The notes below the pieces were generated by a model. It was not told where the DNA came from. It worked only from the letters and a program-made list of their open reading frames with translations, and did no database searches. Shown in pieces: positions 1 through 10,215 of a stretch of 64,000 nt of DNA; within the stretch, counting starts at the first letter, position 1; each line of letters starts with the position of its first letter. A program made the translations under genes and the position numbers. The stretch is from Macrothele yani (lineage: Eukaryota > Arthropoda > Arachnida > Araneae > Macrothelidae). The stretch lies in the NCBI GenBank assembly GCA_039090855.1, contig CM076991.1, forward strand, positions 105,164,021 through 105,228,020, read 5' to 3'.

Positions 1-243
1 GGGCAGGTACGAACGCTCGAACCTTTAAATATCCGCCGTGCGTCGCATGGGCACGTTATGCTGTCGAACCCCGGGTATTGCCCCCCCCCGGTTATATATA
101 AGGGCGTCTTCCTCCCCCTTTCTACCTCGCTTCCGTGTCACTTTCCTATCTGGCACTCTAACCCAAATCTCCCAGCTTCCTATTTCTAAGGATTGTTTAA
201 GACCTGGCTTGAGTCACTCCCTTCCTAAAATCCTCTACATATG
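1..243 (+). repeat. SINE-1 copy, cut by the window edge
   Basis: This matches copies at 3847-4135 and 61228-61545. Shared blocks are the run around 'ATATCCGCCGTGCGTCG', the pyrimidine-rich stretch 'TTTCTACCTCGCTTCCGTGT', 'TTTAAGACCTGG' and the end 'AAAATCCTCTACAT'. The tRNA-like head seen in the other copies is missing because the window starts inside the element. It has no coding capacity. Confidence 0.8.
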
Positions 244-331
244 ATCTGACGTTGCTATCAGAGAAGAGCCTACATTGAGTCGAAACGGTGTTTCTCGTGT
301 CTCGTTATACCCCGTCGCAGAAGGTCGCATT

Positions 332-1307
332 ATGAACAACCTGGTGGTGTTTGAGCGAGGAAGTATTGTTCTGATGAGAGAAGCTAGATTTCTCTACCGC
401 AAAATTGCTTCTCGTAGAGGACAATACCCTAGCACAGAGACGCGAAAGTGGCGTTAGTGGACAGATGAGGCTCGGATCCACTGAAATACAGGACATGGAC
501 CGCAAAATCGCACAACTTCAGGGGATAACAGACACTCTTACCTCATGGCAGTGACCGATCGCACACCGACATCTACGGTGTTACCTCAGCAGTGGAGAAC
601 TGTCACAGTTCTAGCTGTCTCCTCCAGCATAGTTCGACATCATTGCTTAACAGACGACTGGTCGCTAGCAGCCCATTGCTGCATTATTCCTTTGACACTC
701 AACCACAGAAGCCTTACGCTGCAATAAGGTTTCGAACACAGACACTATCTCTCTAATTGGCAGCAGGTCGCGTTTTCCGACGAGTCACGATTCAGCTTGA
801 TGCACGATGATGGTCGCATAGGTGTTCGAACACATGGTGGTGAACGGAACCTTGCAGCTTCATGGTGTGGGGTAGCATTGGGTTCAATTCGCGATCTCGT
901 CTGGTGAGAATTGAAGGAACCCTCAACTGCCAACGATACATCTGGGATGTTGCAGAGGCAGAGGTTATAGTCTTCCTTCAGAGTTGTCCTGGCGCTATAT
1001 TTTTGCTGAGCAATGCTCGGCCGCATGAGGTCCGAAATGTCGAAGACCTCTTCCACGCACGGAAGATACCGCAATTTCTTGGCCTGCACGTTCGCCCGAT
1101 ATGTCCCCGATCGAACATGTCTGGGACATGGTAGCTAAGCGACTGGCACGTCAAGCGCCTCCATCAGTCATTACACATGAACTATGGTCTAGCATAGAAG
1201 CAGCCTGGTAGGCTATTCCCCAGGACGATATCAGAAACCTCTTTCATTCAACGTCACCTCGTGTAGAGGCTGTTATTTTTGCTCGAGTTGGCTTCACACG
1301 ACACTGA
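332..1307 (+). pseudogene. Tc1-like transposase, degraded
   Basis: Pieces of a Tc1/IS630-superfamily DDE transposase appear in order but in different frames. The N-terminal helix region begins at ATG 332 (VVFERGSIVLMREARF). The first catalytic block is FSDESRFSLMHDDGR at about 776-820, followed by MVWGSIGFNSRSRLVRI from 862. The second-Asp block reads LLSNARPH where QDNARPH is expected, so that Asp is lost. The glutamate block SPIEHVWDMV lies at about 1097-1130, and the C-terminus ends at TGA 1305-1307. Frame changes and stops occur throughout. No clear terminal inverted repeats were found, so the element limits are unknown. It cannot make an active enzyme. Confidence 0.85.
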
Positions 1308-1683
1308 GTTTTGAGGAGAAAACAATCTTGTATAGCTCTACAAATGTAATCAGTTATATCCTGTAACGTAAGGAATCTGTGATATGAATTTCATTGGAAT
1401 AGCGCGCTCCTTTCTTTGTGTTGTAATTTTCACAATAGTCTGTACTTTGTATTGCAATTGTACATTAGTCTGTTCGGATTTCGTGGAAAAACAAAAGTAT
1501 TTAGAAAAGGATCGCGTGAGCACAATATGTGTATACTAAAAATTCGCCACGTCTTATCGGTTGTTGTCGTTTAGCAGCTTGATTTTCTCACGTCAGACAA
1601 TCGTGGCATGAAAACTGTGTGAACCCTTGCAGGAACTGAAGTTTAAACAAAGGAATACATCAATAATAATGAAACGCATCATC
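1308..1683. other. Unassigned spacer
   Basis: This is AT-rich sequence without a convincing reading frame. It probably holds the 3' flank of the dead Tc1 element and old repeat debris. I see no promoter, terminator or RNA gene. Confidence 0.5.
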
Positions 1684-2650
1684 ATCATCATCATTGTCAA
1701 CCATTATCAATCCACTGCTGGACGAAGGTCTCTGCAAGCCTCTCCCACAACGGTCTGTCTTGTGCCAGTCTCCTCCATGTTACTCCCGCATACTTTCGAA
1801 TTTCATCAACCCATCTCTCATGTGGTCTTCTTCTAGGTCTTTTCCTGTCCCTTGGAATCCAATCTAAAATTTCGGCTGTCCATCGATGGTCTGTCCTTCT
1901 GGCAGTATGTCCAGCCCATTGCCATTTCAGGGATTTAACTCTGATCATGAAGTCTTCCAACTGTTGTCCATTTCGGATCCACGAGTTCCGGAAACTCGTG
2001 GATCCTGGAGAGGTTACACCAAGCATGCAGCTCTCCATTCTTCTTTGAGTTGTCTCCAGCCTTTGTATGTCTCCTTTCGTTAAGGTCCACGTCTCTGCAC
2101 CATACGTAAGCACTGGAAGGATGCATTGATCAAACACTTTTCTTTCAAGACATAATGGCATATTGCTCTTGAAAATTATGCTGTTTCTTCCAAAAGCTCT
2201 CCACGCAAGTTTTATACGCCGATTAATTTCTTCGTCAATGTGACCTTCACTTGATATCTGCTGTCCAAGATAAACGTACGCGTCTGTTATCTCCTCCAGC
2301 TTTTCTCCATCAATCGATAAATCTTCATTTCTTGTAAAAGCATTGTACATCACTTTTGTCTTCTGAAAGTTCATTTTTAATCCCACTTCTTTACTCTTGT
2401 CAGCAAGTTCCTGGATCATACTCTGCAGCTCTGATGGGTTAGTTGCAAAAATGACTACGTCATCAGCAAAACGAAGGTGAGTTAGATAATCTCCATTAAT
2501 CTTTATCCCTTTGTTTTCCCAGTTCAGTGATTGAAAGATATTTTCCAATGTGTCATTAAAGTGCTTGGGAGATATGGTGTCACCTTGTGTCACTCCCTTT
2601 CCAATTTTTATGCGTGTTGTATTTTCAAACAGCCGAATCTTGAAAATCTT
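1684..2650 (-). pseudogene. RTE-clade LINE, 3' half of reverse transcriptase
   Basis: One open frame of 323 codons (2668 down to 1697) covers the second half of an RTE-type reverse transcriptase and the C-terminal region. Visible motifs are GVTQGDTISP, LRFADDVVIFA (the FADD catalytic pair is intact), MNFQKTKVM, YVYLGQQISSEGHIDEEINRR and LPVLTYGAETW, then RDRKRPRRRPHERW near the C-terminus. The DNA 3' end is a short ATG/GAT repeat tail at about 1676-1697, as in the other copies. The 5' part, including the endonuclease, is missing. The copy stops where the inverted repeat of the neighbouring Penelope-like element begins, so the first residues of the open frame are not RTE. Compare the full-length copy at 33815-36986. 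Confidence 0.9.
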
Positions 2651-2656
2651 GAAAAA

Positions 2657-3583
2657 AATGAAACGCATATAGCGTATTAAATCCGTTTATTTTCGTGGTA
2701 TAGTCAGCACAAAGATTCGCCAAACTTTCGCAGTGCACTGGGAGGCATTTTCAAGGCACTCGTTGACACAAAAATGCAGAGAATTGGAACATATAAAGAA
2801 CGAAGATGATTTTTGAAAATAACGCGGGTTGACATCACGAGCATATAACATGAATTTTTATCACTTAATTATACAGTGGGCCGTGATGTGTTTCCATCTT
2901 TTAATAACGCATGCGAAACCATTGGTAGTTCAGTAGAGACTATATTCTTGCATGCCAGTTTGCTGGATAGGATTTCCACTGTTTCCCTGATGGCAGTCTC
3001 TTTAAAATTCGTGTATTCTTCCAATACTATTCCATACAGGAACGGCCGAGCAATGCATGTCTTCTCTTCCAAGGGCTGTATTCTGCGTGTCCTGGTTCAT
3101 ACTTCGTACGTGTTCTTTACATCTAGTGTCCAAGGATCGCTTTGTCCTTCCTATATATACCTTTTCCGTGTTGTCAGGATATACCGACGGTATAGCGTAC
3201 ACACCCGCCTTTTCTTTCTCACACTGTCTCTCCTTGCAATTTGACATTATATGTGACAACGGGGTCGGGGTCTTCATTGCTATTAATATGCTGTATTTGC
3301 GTAATAAATTCTTTAACCAATATGTAAAGCCTGGGATATATGTGATGGATCCTGCGTATCTCATTCCCGTACTAGGCAATTAAAAATTCATGTATTATGC
3401 TCGTGATGTCACCCACGTAATTTTCAAAAATCATCTTCATCTTTACATGTTCCAATTCTCTGCATTTTTGTGTCTACCATTGCCTTGAAAAAGCCTCACA
3501 GTGGAGTGCGAAAGCTTGGCGAATCTTTGTGCTGACTACACCACAAAAAATAAACGGATTTGATACGCTATATGCGTTTCATT
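2657..3583 (-). mobile_element. Penelope-like element with inverted terminal repeats, internally deleted
   Basis: Two arms of about 200 bp, at 2657-2858 and 3384-3583, are inverted copies of each other. Both contain 'AATGAAACGCATATAGCGTA', 'AGTCAGCACAAAGATTCGCC' and 'GCAGAGAATTGGAACAT'. Between them lies only a GIY-YIG nuclease reading on the minus strand. Penelope-like elements are known to carry LTR-like terminal repeats, sometimes inverted, and a reverse transcriptase followed by GIY-YIG. The reverse transcriptase is absent here, so this is a deleted copy. A different Penelope fragment that keeps reverse transcriptase is at 40967-41460. Confidence 0.75.
2869..3379 (-). pseudogene. GIY-YIG endonuclease domain of a Penelope-like element
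   Basis: The minus-strand frame from 3379 reads a linker, then KERQCEKEKAGVYAIPS, VYIGRTKRSLDTRCKEH and the start of the next block. GVY and YIG are the name-giving motif pair, and the arginine in the RSLDTR block fits the family. The domain continues in another frame (3072 to 2869) with RPFLYGIVLEEYTNFKETAIRETVEI, which supplies the conserved glutamate. A frameshift therefore sits at about 3040-3070. The nuclease normally makes the target nick for Penelope retrotransposition. This copy has no reverse transcriptase and a broken frame, so it is a relic. Confidence 0.8.
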
Positions 3584-3846
3584 GTTATTCAACTCTGTTG
3601 TATTTAAAATAAATAAATACATTAATTTGGACAACATTCTTAAGCCTATGGCTTAACCACCAGAAGAAGCCTTTGTAGATCGTTTACCCTCTTATAATAT
3701 ACTGGAGCTCACCGTATCATCTCTAACAATATAATGGACTGTCCGTTTGTGTGTACATCTGTCGATCGGCTGCAAAGCAAAACTGCCGAAAGTTGACGTT
3801 CGGCATAATTTTATTTTTCTTTTGGAAGAAGAAATTAATGGCTTCC

Positions 3847-4135
3847 GGCCTCGGATGGCCTAGTGGTCAACGTTTGTGACTGCCACGGAAAAGTCTCAGG
3901 ATCGATCCCAGGCAGGTACGAGCGCTCGAAGCACTAAATATCCGCCGTGCGTCGAATGGGCACCTTAAGCCGTCGGATATCAGGTACCCCCTACCGTTAT
4001 AAATACAGTAAGGGCGCCTTTCTACCTCGCTTCCGTGTGACTTTCCTGTCGGTCACACTAGCCAAATCCCCTAACTTAAAAAGGTTATTTAAGACCTGGG
4101 GTCAGACACTCCCTTCTTAAAATCCTCTGCATGAA
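3847..4135 (+). repeat. SINE-1, full-length copy
   Basis: The head is tRNA-like: 'GGATGGCCTAGTGGTCAACG' resembles a pol III A box and 'GGATCGATCCC' a B box. The body then matches 1-243 and 61228-61545. The 3' end reads 'AAAATCCTCTGCAT'. It is a non-autonomous retroposon of about 290 bp. Clear target-site duplications were not identified. Confidence 0.8.
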
Positions 4136-4361
4136 TCTATAAATGCATGGCTACAGCTAGAGTTATGCACAGCGAAACGATAAAGAAAATAAATGAAGAG
4201 CTTATTTCCAAAAGGCATTAAGTCAAAAATTAGCAAAATTGACTTTTCGATGAGAGAGTTGGCAGCACATGTACGGGAATACATTTCCAGCGAACGGAAT
4301 TCAGTCTTATCGAAAATGGACGCTGAATTTGAGGTTTGTTTCCATCGGGCATTAAGTCACA

Positions 4362-4425
4362 AGTAACTTTTATGTCAAAAAAGGTTTGAGTCAACTTTAA
4401 ACCTTTTTTGACATAGAAGTCACGT
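4362..4425. repeat. Hairpin inside the 1.3 kb TIR element
   Basis: The arms 'TATGTCAAAAAAGGTTT' and 'AAACCTTTTTTGACATA' are perfect inverted copies separated by a few bases. They lie in the left subterminal region of the transposon. Confidence 0.7.
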
Positions 4426-4499
4426 GGTTCGTTTGACTCGCGCCCTTTCACGTCTTTGTTAGGGATTACGTTGTTTGAGTAGCGTGTTGAGACAAATGA

Positions 4500-5140
4500 A
4501 TGAAAATGAGTGATTCAAATGAGGAAGCTGTGGCATTTAGTTCCAACCAAAGAAAACGTAAACGTGATTCAAGTCAGTGAAAGAAAAATGTGAAAAAAAT
4601 AAATAAATAAACTGCGTTCTTCGTTTGATAAGCATGGGCCTGCAGTCATATTGACAGTGTATTTTGTAAGGCTAATATCCTGACAAGGGACGATATCGAA
4701 GGAGCTTTTTCAGGTACTTATGTATACCGATAGTGAAGCGAGTAGATACAATTTTACTCCCTAAAGAATATTTTGAACATTTTTCTCAGATTGGAAATCT
4801 TTTTGAGTATCAAAATCAGTGGAGTATTACAGATAGGAAAAAATGTGCGTATAGTCGTCTGAGAATTAAACAAGGTTTCTTTGTTTCAGAGGCAAAAGTC
4901 ATAGAAATTACAAAGCGATATGTCGGGATTAAGAAAACATACTCTGGATCGTTTTGTCGCCGTAAGATTTTAAAACGAGGGACAAAAATTATCCCATGTG
5001 CCCCTTCTACAGTAAAACCAAGAGACAATATGAAGCAAGCAAAGAAATTAGATGTTTTGAAATTACTGGAAGCTTTGGGAATTAACGAATCGCACGAGTG
5101 TTTCCATTTTTATGAACAATCTTGCAAAGACACACCGTAA
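4500..5140 (+). pseudogene. Broken ORFs of the 1.3 kb transposon, function unknown
   Basis: A short frame starts at ATG 4500 (MKMSDSNEEAV...), continues into a basic stretch QRKRKRDSSQ and stops at TGA 4578-4580. Reading through, with TGG in place of that TGA, gives WKKNVKK. A second frame gives CKANILTRDDIEGAFSG at about 4655-4720, and a third is open for 135 codons from 4733 to 5140. Its end is rich in Lys and Leu (QAKKLDVLKLLEALG), then HECFHFYEQ. From memory, the RKRKRD-W-KKN start and the C-terminal AKK..D.LKLL..FY pattern recall multi-copy uncharacterised arthropod transposon proteins, but I cannot confirm it. No DDE triad is visible. Confidence 0.4.
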
Positions 5141-5654
5141 TTCAGAGATAGAATTTATAAATGAAGATTTGTGGTAACTACATTCCAAACTGGTTTGTGT
5201 GTTATAATGAGATGTCATTAAATGCTTGGTCTACCTTCAAACCGACGTAAGTCCTTTTATTTGATTATTTCTTTGTGCCAAAATGGCATTAGTCATACTT
5301 TTTCTTTAAAAAAAAGGATTGTCATTTTATTGTTTTTAAATTTCTAAGTAATTATACTGTCAGAATTTTTTAACTATGTAATTTAGTATTGTTATCATTC
5401 AGTGATTATTGGTAAAAATTATCTTTTCTTAAAATTTAATAATAAACCATAAATTAAAAATTCGCGTTTTCTGGAGAATCGAAAAAAAAATGACTTACGG
5501 CCTTTTGGAAATAAGCTCTTCAAATATTTTAGCACTTAATAGAAATACGAATAACGTTCTTTAAACAAACAGTTCTCATGAATTTATAACTGAGATTTTT
5601 TCTGTATCTGTATATTCCAAAGATATTACTACTCCTCTGTTTATGCATATGTAT

Positions 5655-5860
5655 TAAGATGGCCTCTGATCATTCGTCGGAAAGGTGTCCGGGTTCGAAT
5701 CATGGTGAGGCATGGATGTTGTGTTTGTCTTACGGCACTGGCTCTCTCCCTTTCCTGGAACCAGTGACCTTAAATTAGGGACGGGCGACTGCTTATAGCC
5801 CATTGAGTTACTAACGGTGGTCGTTCAACCTACAATCAAAAAAGAAAAAAAAACGTATAC
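5655..5860 (+). repeat. SINE-2, 5'-truncated copy
   Basis: It starts within the tRNA-like head ('GATGGCCTCTGATCATTCGT'), keeps a B-box-like 'GGGTTCGAATC', and has the family body 'TTACGGCACTGGCTCTCTCC' and the end 'CGGTGGTCGTTCAACCT' followed by an A-rich tail. Several substitutions mark it as older than the copies at 7021 and 7260. Confidence 0.85.
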
Positions 5861-5861
5861 A

Positions 5862-6720
5862 TTGTATAAAAAATAAACAAAAATATTTCATCGCTGGGGT
5901 ATTCAGAATTTGGTACTCACAATTTTCTGTTATAAAAAACTAGAATGTACAGATTGCCTCTTAAATTTTATACCCGGGAAGCTGAGCTTGCGATATAATA
6001 TTGCAGTAATGTGATATGCAATTTCCTTCTCTTCAGATTTAATGACCAAAACATTTTGAGTAACTTATTTATCCAAATTTGATAGTGTTTCACTGCACGC
6101 GAAAAAAAAAACGCATTCGAAGAAAAAGTTGCAAGAAGTGCAATTCCACATTTTAACGGAATCATGACTTGGTTTCCGTTACACCGAACCACATCAATAA
6201 CACCACACATCGAGCATGCTTTATTCGCCCCTCAACATCTGGATATTGCACTTGACTTTATTGCGAAGACCCTCTCTGCGTTTTTATCGGTCTGTCGTAG
6301 AGCGAGAGGAAACGTTGGTGGTGGAGTCTTCAAGAGCTTAATGATGCGTTCAGAAGGTCCTAGAGACCTCCGAGGATCTCGTAAACGCAAATCCTCTGCG
6401 TTTCCCACAGGCAAAACGCAATAGATACGCTTCCTGCTGTATTAATTTAGCAATGAAGAAGACGTCATTAAACATTTCTTGTGAGTCGTATCGCGGAGGG
6501 ATCTCAAGGCGACTGTCCTGCTCTGTCGAAAGACGTTATAGTTTAATGACGGCAGAAAGAGAATTTTTGATCGTCTTACCCTGATATTCAGATCGAGGAA
6601 TGAATCATGCCTTCAGATAATTTTCCCCGTCGTTCTTACTTGCACACGAAGCATAAGTCTTGTTTATTAATAGCCCAATTGTTTTCTACTACCTAGAAAG
6701 AAATAACGCCGTTTATTCAA
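5862..6720. other. Unassigned spacer
   Basis: This is AT-rich sequence with short, unconvincing frames on both strands. No domain, repeat match or RNA gene was recognised. Confidence 0.5.
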
Positions 6721-6722
6721 GA

Positions 6723-6932
6723 TACACCAAAGAGCCAAAACATTATGGCTACCTGCAGTAGTCTAAACGATGGCTTCTGACCATTTGTCCAAAATTGAAC
6801 CGGGTTCGAATCCTGATGAGGCACTGATGCTGTGTTTGTTTTACGGCACTGGCTCTCCCCTTCCCTGGAGTCAGTGCTGATATCCCATTGAGTTACTCAC
6901 GATTGTCGTTAAACAAACCTAATAACAAAAAT
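6723..6932 (+). repeat. SINE-2 remnant next to a Tc1-type terminus
   Basis: Bases 6757-6932 are a degraded SINE-2 with an internal deletion, identified by 'GGTTCGAATCC', 'TTACGGCACTGGCTCTCC' and a 'CGTTAAAC' end. Just upstream, 'GAGCCAAAACATTATGGCTA' at 6732-6751 resembles the terminal repeats of some Tc1-like elements. It has no partner in the window, so that part is tentative. Confidence 0.6.
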
Positions 6933-7020
6933 ATGATATCCAAAATAACTCTTACCCGAGGAAGATGGAAGCTACAAGATTTATAAAAGAATCTTGTGGT
7001 ATCTTATGAAGATGTCTTGG

Positions 7021-7250
7021 GCCGCCCCGGTGGCGCAGTGGTCTAAGGCGTTGGCCTCTGATCATTCGTCCGTAAGGGGTCCGGGTTCGAATCCCGGTGA
7101 GGCATGGATGTTGTGTTTGTCTTACGGCACTGGTTCTCTCCCTTCCCTGGAACCAGTGACCCTAAATTAGGGACGGGCGACTGCTTATAGCCCATTGAGT
7201 TGCTCACGGTAGTCGTTAAACCTCCAATCAAAAAAAAAAAAAAAAAAAAA
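7021..7250 (+). repeat. SINE-2, first unit of a tandem pair
   Basis: This is a near-consensus copy. The tRNA-like head 'GCCCCGGTGGCGCAGTGGTC' holds an A box, followed by a spacer of class II tRNA type and the B box 'GGGTTCGAATCCC'. The body runs to 'GTAGTCGTTAAACCTCC', and an A-tail of about 20 ends the copy. It is preceded by GATGTCTTG (7011-7019), and the same nonamer follows the tail (7251-7259). Confidence 0.95.
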
Positions 7251-7259
7251 GATGTCTTG

Positions 7260-7489
7260 GCCGCCCCGGTGGCGCAGTGGTCTAAGGCGCTGGCCTCTGA
7301 TCGTTCGTCCGTAAGGGGTCCGGGTTCGAATCCCGGTCAGGCATGGATGTTGTGTTTGTCTTACGGCACTGGCTCTCTCCCTTCCCTGGAACCAGTGACC
7401 CTAAATTAGGGACGGGCGACTGCTTATAGCCCATTGAGTTGCTCACGGTGGTCGTTAAACCTCCAACCAAAAAAAAAAAAAAAAAAAAA
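7260..7489 (+). repeat. SINE-2, second unit of a tandem pair
   Basis: It is nearly identical to the previous unit and begins right after the shared GATGTCTTG. It ends in a run of A and is followed by a third GATGTCTTG at 7490-7498. The two SINEs thus occupy one original target site. See the findings for how this could arise. Confidence 0.95.
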
Positions 7490-7498
7490 GATGTCTTG

Positions 7499-8845
7499 TG
7501 GTCAAGAATTATAAAGGTGCCTTGTATTATGATCAGCTCTTGTAAGTCACGTGGTTGGACCGCCGCAGATCAGCTTTGCTGGTCCAACACAAAAAAAAAG
7601 ATGATTTTTTGGACAAATGTCTGGATAATATAAATGTCTGGAAGTCGTTCTCATGGTCGGCAAACTATCCTCGAAATTCTCCTATAATCATCCCACGTTG
7701 AAAGTCCGTCAAATCGCATTTTTTACCCATCTCGTCACCCCAAAATCCCTTCTACTACTGTCGCAAGTACTAAGCTTTCTTTTTTTATACTATCCTCGTC
7801 CTCTGGCGGCAACAGCGTGCAGCCATAGCTAATTTGCTTAAAACTGTCAGGTGGTCATAATAAAGTGGCCACTCTGTGTGCATATATATATATCTACCAG
7901 TACTTCAGCAATACTAAAAATATTTAGTTCACTGACCATTGACCAAGGCCTTCAAAGGAGCAAGAAAATGGCGACCTAAACTCACCTAGGTCAGCTGATT
8001 CATCATCCGAAAAATTGTGCTAACTTTGTTTCTCGAGTTAGTGTAAAAAGCCTTTTTTTTTTTTTTGTACAAATTAAAGAAAAAATAAACAAAAATATTT
8101 CTTTAGAAATTTTAGACACGTAGATGTTTTTTTTTCTTAATTTTGTAAAGCATCTCTATGTTACCCACGTTAGAATCAATTTCTTTACGCGATCCAACTC
8201 ATTCGGCGATTTACGGAAACCAAAATAATCGGGTATTACAAGAAATATCTCAATCCTGCAAAAGTTGAAAATACGGTAGGAGCGATTAGTCTAACTCCAC
8301 GAACTGCTGAATTTTTCAGGAATGGCAATAAAGTAATCACACTGCATTTTTTTCAAAACAAAGATTTTAAAATGCAACCAAGTTAATTATACACTACTGA
8401 CTGTAGTTAAATAAAAATTCCACCGTTTGACCTACTTCGAAACATCATTTTCTAAAAGACCGTTCTCATTTCTAAAAGAATGTGTCAACTCGATATTATT
8501 ATAGACACTCCCATTCTTCCCTCAGGTTGGGATAGATTCTTAACAATATCCTTTCCAAAATTTCTCTTTTTTTTTTTATGCGTAACAAAACGTAACATCA
8601 ATTTATATTTCCTGAAATAAATAAGCAACTCTAACGTAATCCTTTTTCATGTGCGAGATTGGTGTTACGCTATGTCTAAAACCATGACTAGTGAAATGTT
8701 GAACTAATTGAGAATACGATGAAATAGTTGCACGGGATAGTTCAAATTACGGCCTGACAAAACATATACAGAAGTCAACCTTACGATAACCTTTTATTGG
8801 TCCAGCAACGATTGATGAAATCCACAATATAGCGCTACTAGGTTT
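7499..8845. other. Unassigned spacer with a possible Tc1-type end
   Basis: No gene is visible. At 7848-7879, 'CAGGTGGTCATAATAAAGTG' resembles the terminal repeat of the Tc1 element at 49877-51331 in reverse orientation. It may be the end of a small non-autonomous relative. The rest is AT-rich with poly-T runs. Confidence 0.45.
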
Positions 8846-8850
8846 GTACT

Positions 8851-9785
8851 TCCCATCATCATCATCATCATCATCATTGTCAACCATTATCAATCCAATG
8901 CTGGACGAAGGTCTCCCCAAGTTTCTTCCACAACGGTCTGTCTCCTGCCATGTCACTCCTCCATGTCACTCCCGCATACTTTCGAATTTCATCCACCCAT
9001 CTCTCATGTGGTCTTCTTCTGGGTCTTTTCCTGTCCCTTGGAATCCAATCTAAAATTTCGGCTGTCCATCGATGGTCTGCCAATCTGGCAGTGTGTCCAG
9101 CCCATTGCCATTTCAGGGATTTTATTCTGATCTTGATGTCCTCCACTCTTGTCATTTCTCTGATCCACGAGTTCCTCTTCTTATCTCTCCTGGTTATACC
9201 AAGCATGCACCTCTCCATTATTCTTTGAGTTGTCTGCAGTCTTTGTATGTCTCTTTTAGTTAAGGTCCACGTTTCTGCACCATACGTAAGCACTGGAAGG
9301 ATGCATTGATCAAACACTTTTCTTTTAAGACATAATGGCATATTGCTCTTGAAAATTATGCTGTTTCTTCCAAAAGCTCTCCAGGCAAGTTTTGTACGCC
9401 GATTAATTTCTTCATCAATGTGACCCTCACTTGATATCTGCTGTCCAAGATAAACGTACGTGTCTGTTATCTCCAGCTTTTCTCCATTAATCGATAAATC
9501 TTCATTTCTTGTAAAAGCATTGAACATCACTTTTGTCTTCTGAAAGTTCATTTTTAATCCCACTTATTTACTCTTGTCAGCAAGTTCCTGGATCATACTC
9601 TGCAGCTCCGATGGGGTAGTTGCAAAAATGACTACGCCATCAGCAAAACGAAGGTGGGTTAGATAATCTCCATTAATTTTTATTCCTTTGTTTTCCCAGT
9701 TCAGTGATTGAAAGACATTTTCCAATGTGGCATTAAAGAGTTTGGGAGATATGGTGTTACCTTGTCTCACTCCCTTTCCAAAGTG
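8851..9785 (-). pseudogene. RTE-clade LINE, 3' half of reverse transcriptase
   Basis: The region matches the full-length RTE at 33815-36986. It starts at the 3' side with a CAT/ATC repeat tail (about 8856-8877) and runs up to VRQGNTISPKLF. The catalytic block reads LRFADGVVIFA, so the second Asp of FADD is now Gly. A stop (TAA) follows LADKSK near 9566, splitting the frame into 9770-9564 and 9563-8880. The C-terminal block LDWIPRDRKRPRRRPHERW is intact. The 5' part is missing, and at 9785 the RTE meets RepF sequence. Confidence 0.9.
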
Positions 9786-9905
9786 TTGCCAACCTCATTC
9801 ATATGAGAGAGAAGATATCACGTTAAGTTTGGAAAGTGCAAAAGAGAACAAACTCAAATTTACGTAGGAAAAGGAACTAAAAATGAAAGTTATTGTAGAA
9901 TGACG
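9785..9905 (+). repeat. RepF, partial copy
   Basis: Bases after the RTE junction match 42975-43100 and, reversed, 57040-57170. Shared words are 'GTTGCCAAC', 'ATATCACGTTAAG', 'AAATTTACGTAGG' and 'ACTAAAAATGAAAGTTA'. It is an interspersed non-coding repeat without a recognised class. Confidence 0.7.
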
Positions 9906-10215
9906 ACCTAAACGTCACAAACGTCACACAACATCAATAAAAAAGTTAGTTGCTTATGACACATTGAGCTTAAAAACAGAACTATGTAGGTCACTCTAGT
10001 TTGATTTGTTCACAGAAAAGCGTTTTGAAACGACTGAAAACATTCTAACAAGAAAATCATGTAGTACATGATTGCATGCTTTATAAAATGTGCATAAATG
10101 AAATTTTGAAAACGGAATGAAATTACGAGCGGAAACACAGGAAAGCAGTAACTCTCAAATCGATTGTACGGAATATAGTGAATTTGCTTACGAGAGTGGA
10201 TGCCATGCAAACATA

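Larger units (their letters stand above)
4195..5521 (+). mobile_element. 1.3 kb DNA transposon with 31-bp TIRs, class unknown
   Basis: The ends are inverted repeats of about 31 bp beginning GAAGAGCTTATTTCCAAAAG (4195 and, reversed, 5521), with two mismatches near the inner side. AAAT flanks both sides (4191-4194 and 5522-5525), a possible 4-bp TSD. The motif GGCATTAAGTCA near the left tip recurs at about 4349 and, weakly, at 5287, so there are subterminal repeats. A strong local hairpin lies at 4362-4425. Coding remnants sit inside. I cannot place it in a known superfamily from sequence alone. Confidence 0.65.

Noticed and set aside
7021..7102. tRNA-like head with class II variable region
   Set aside because: It is repeated in many copies with an identical body and A tail, which marks SINE-2 rather than a tRNA gene.
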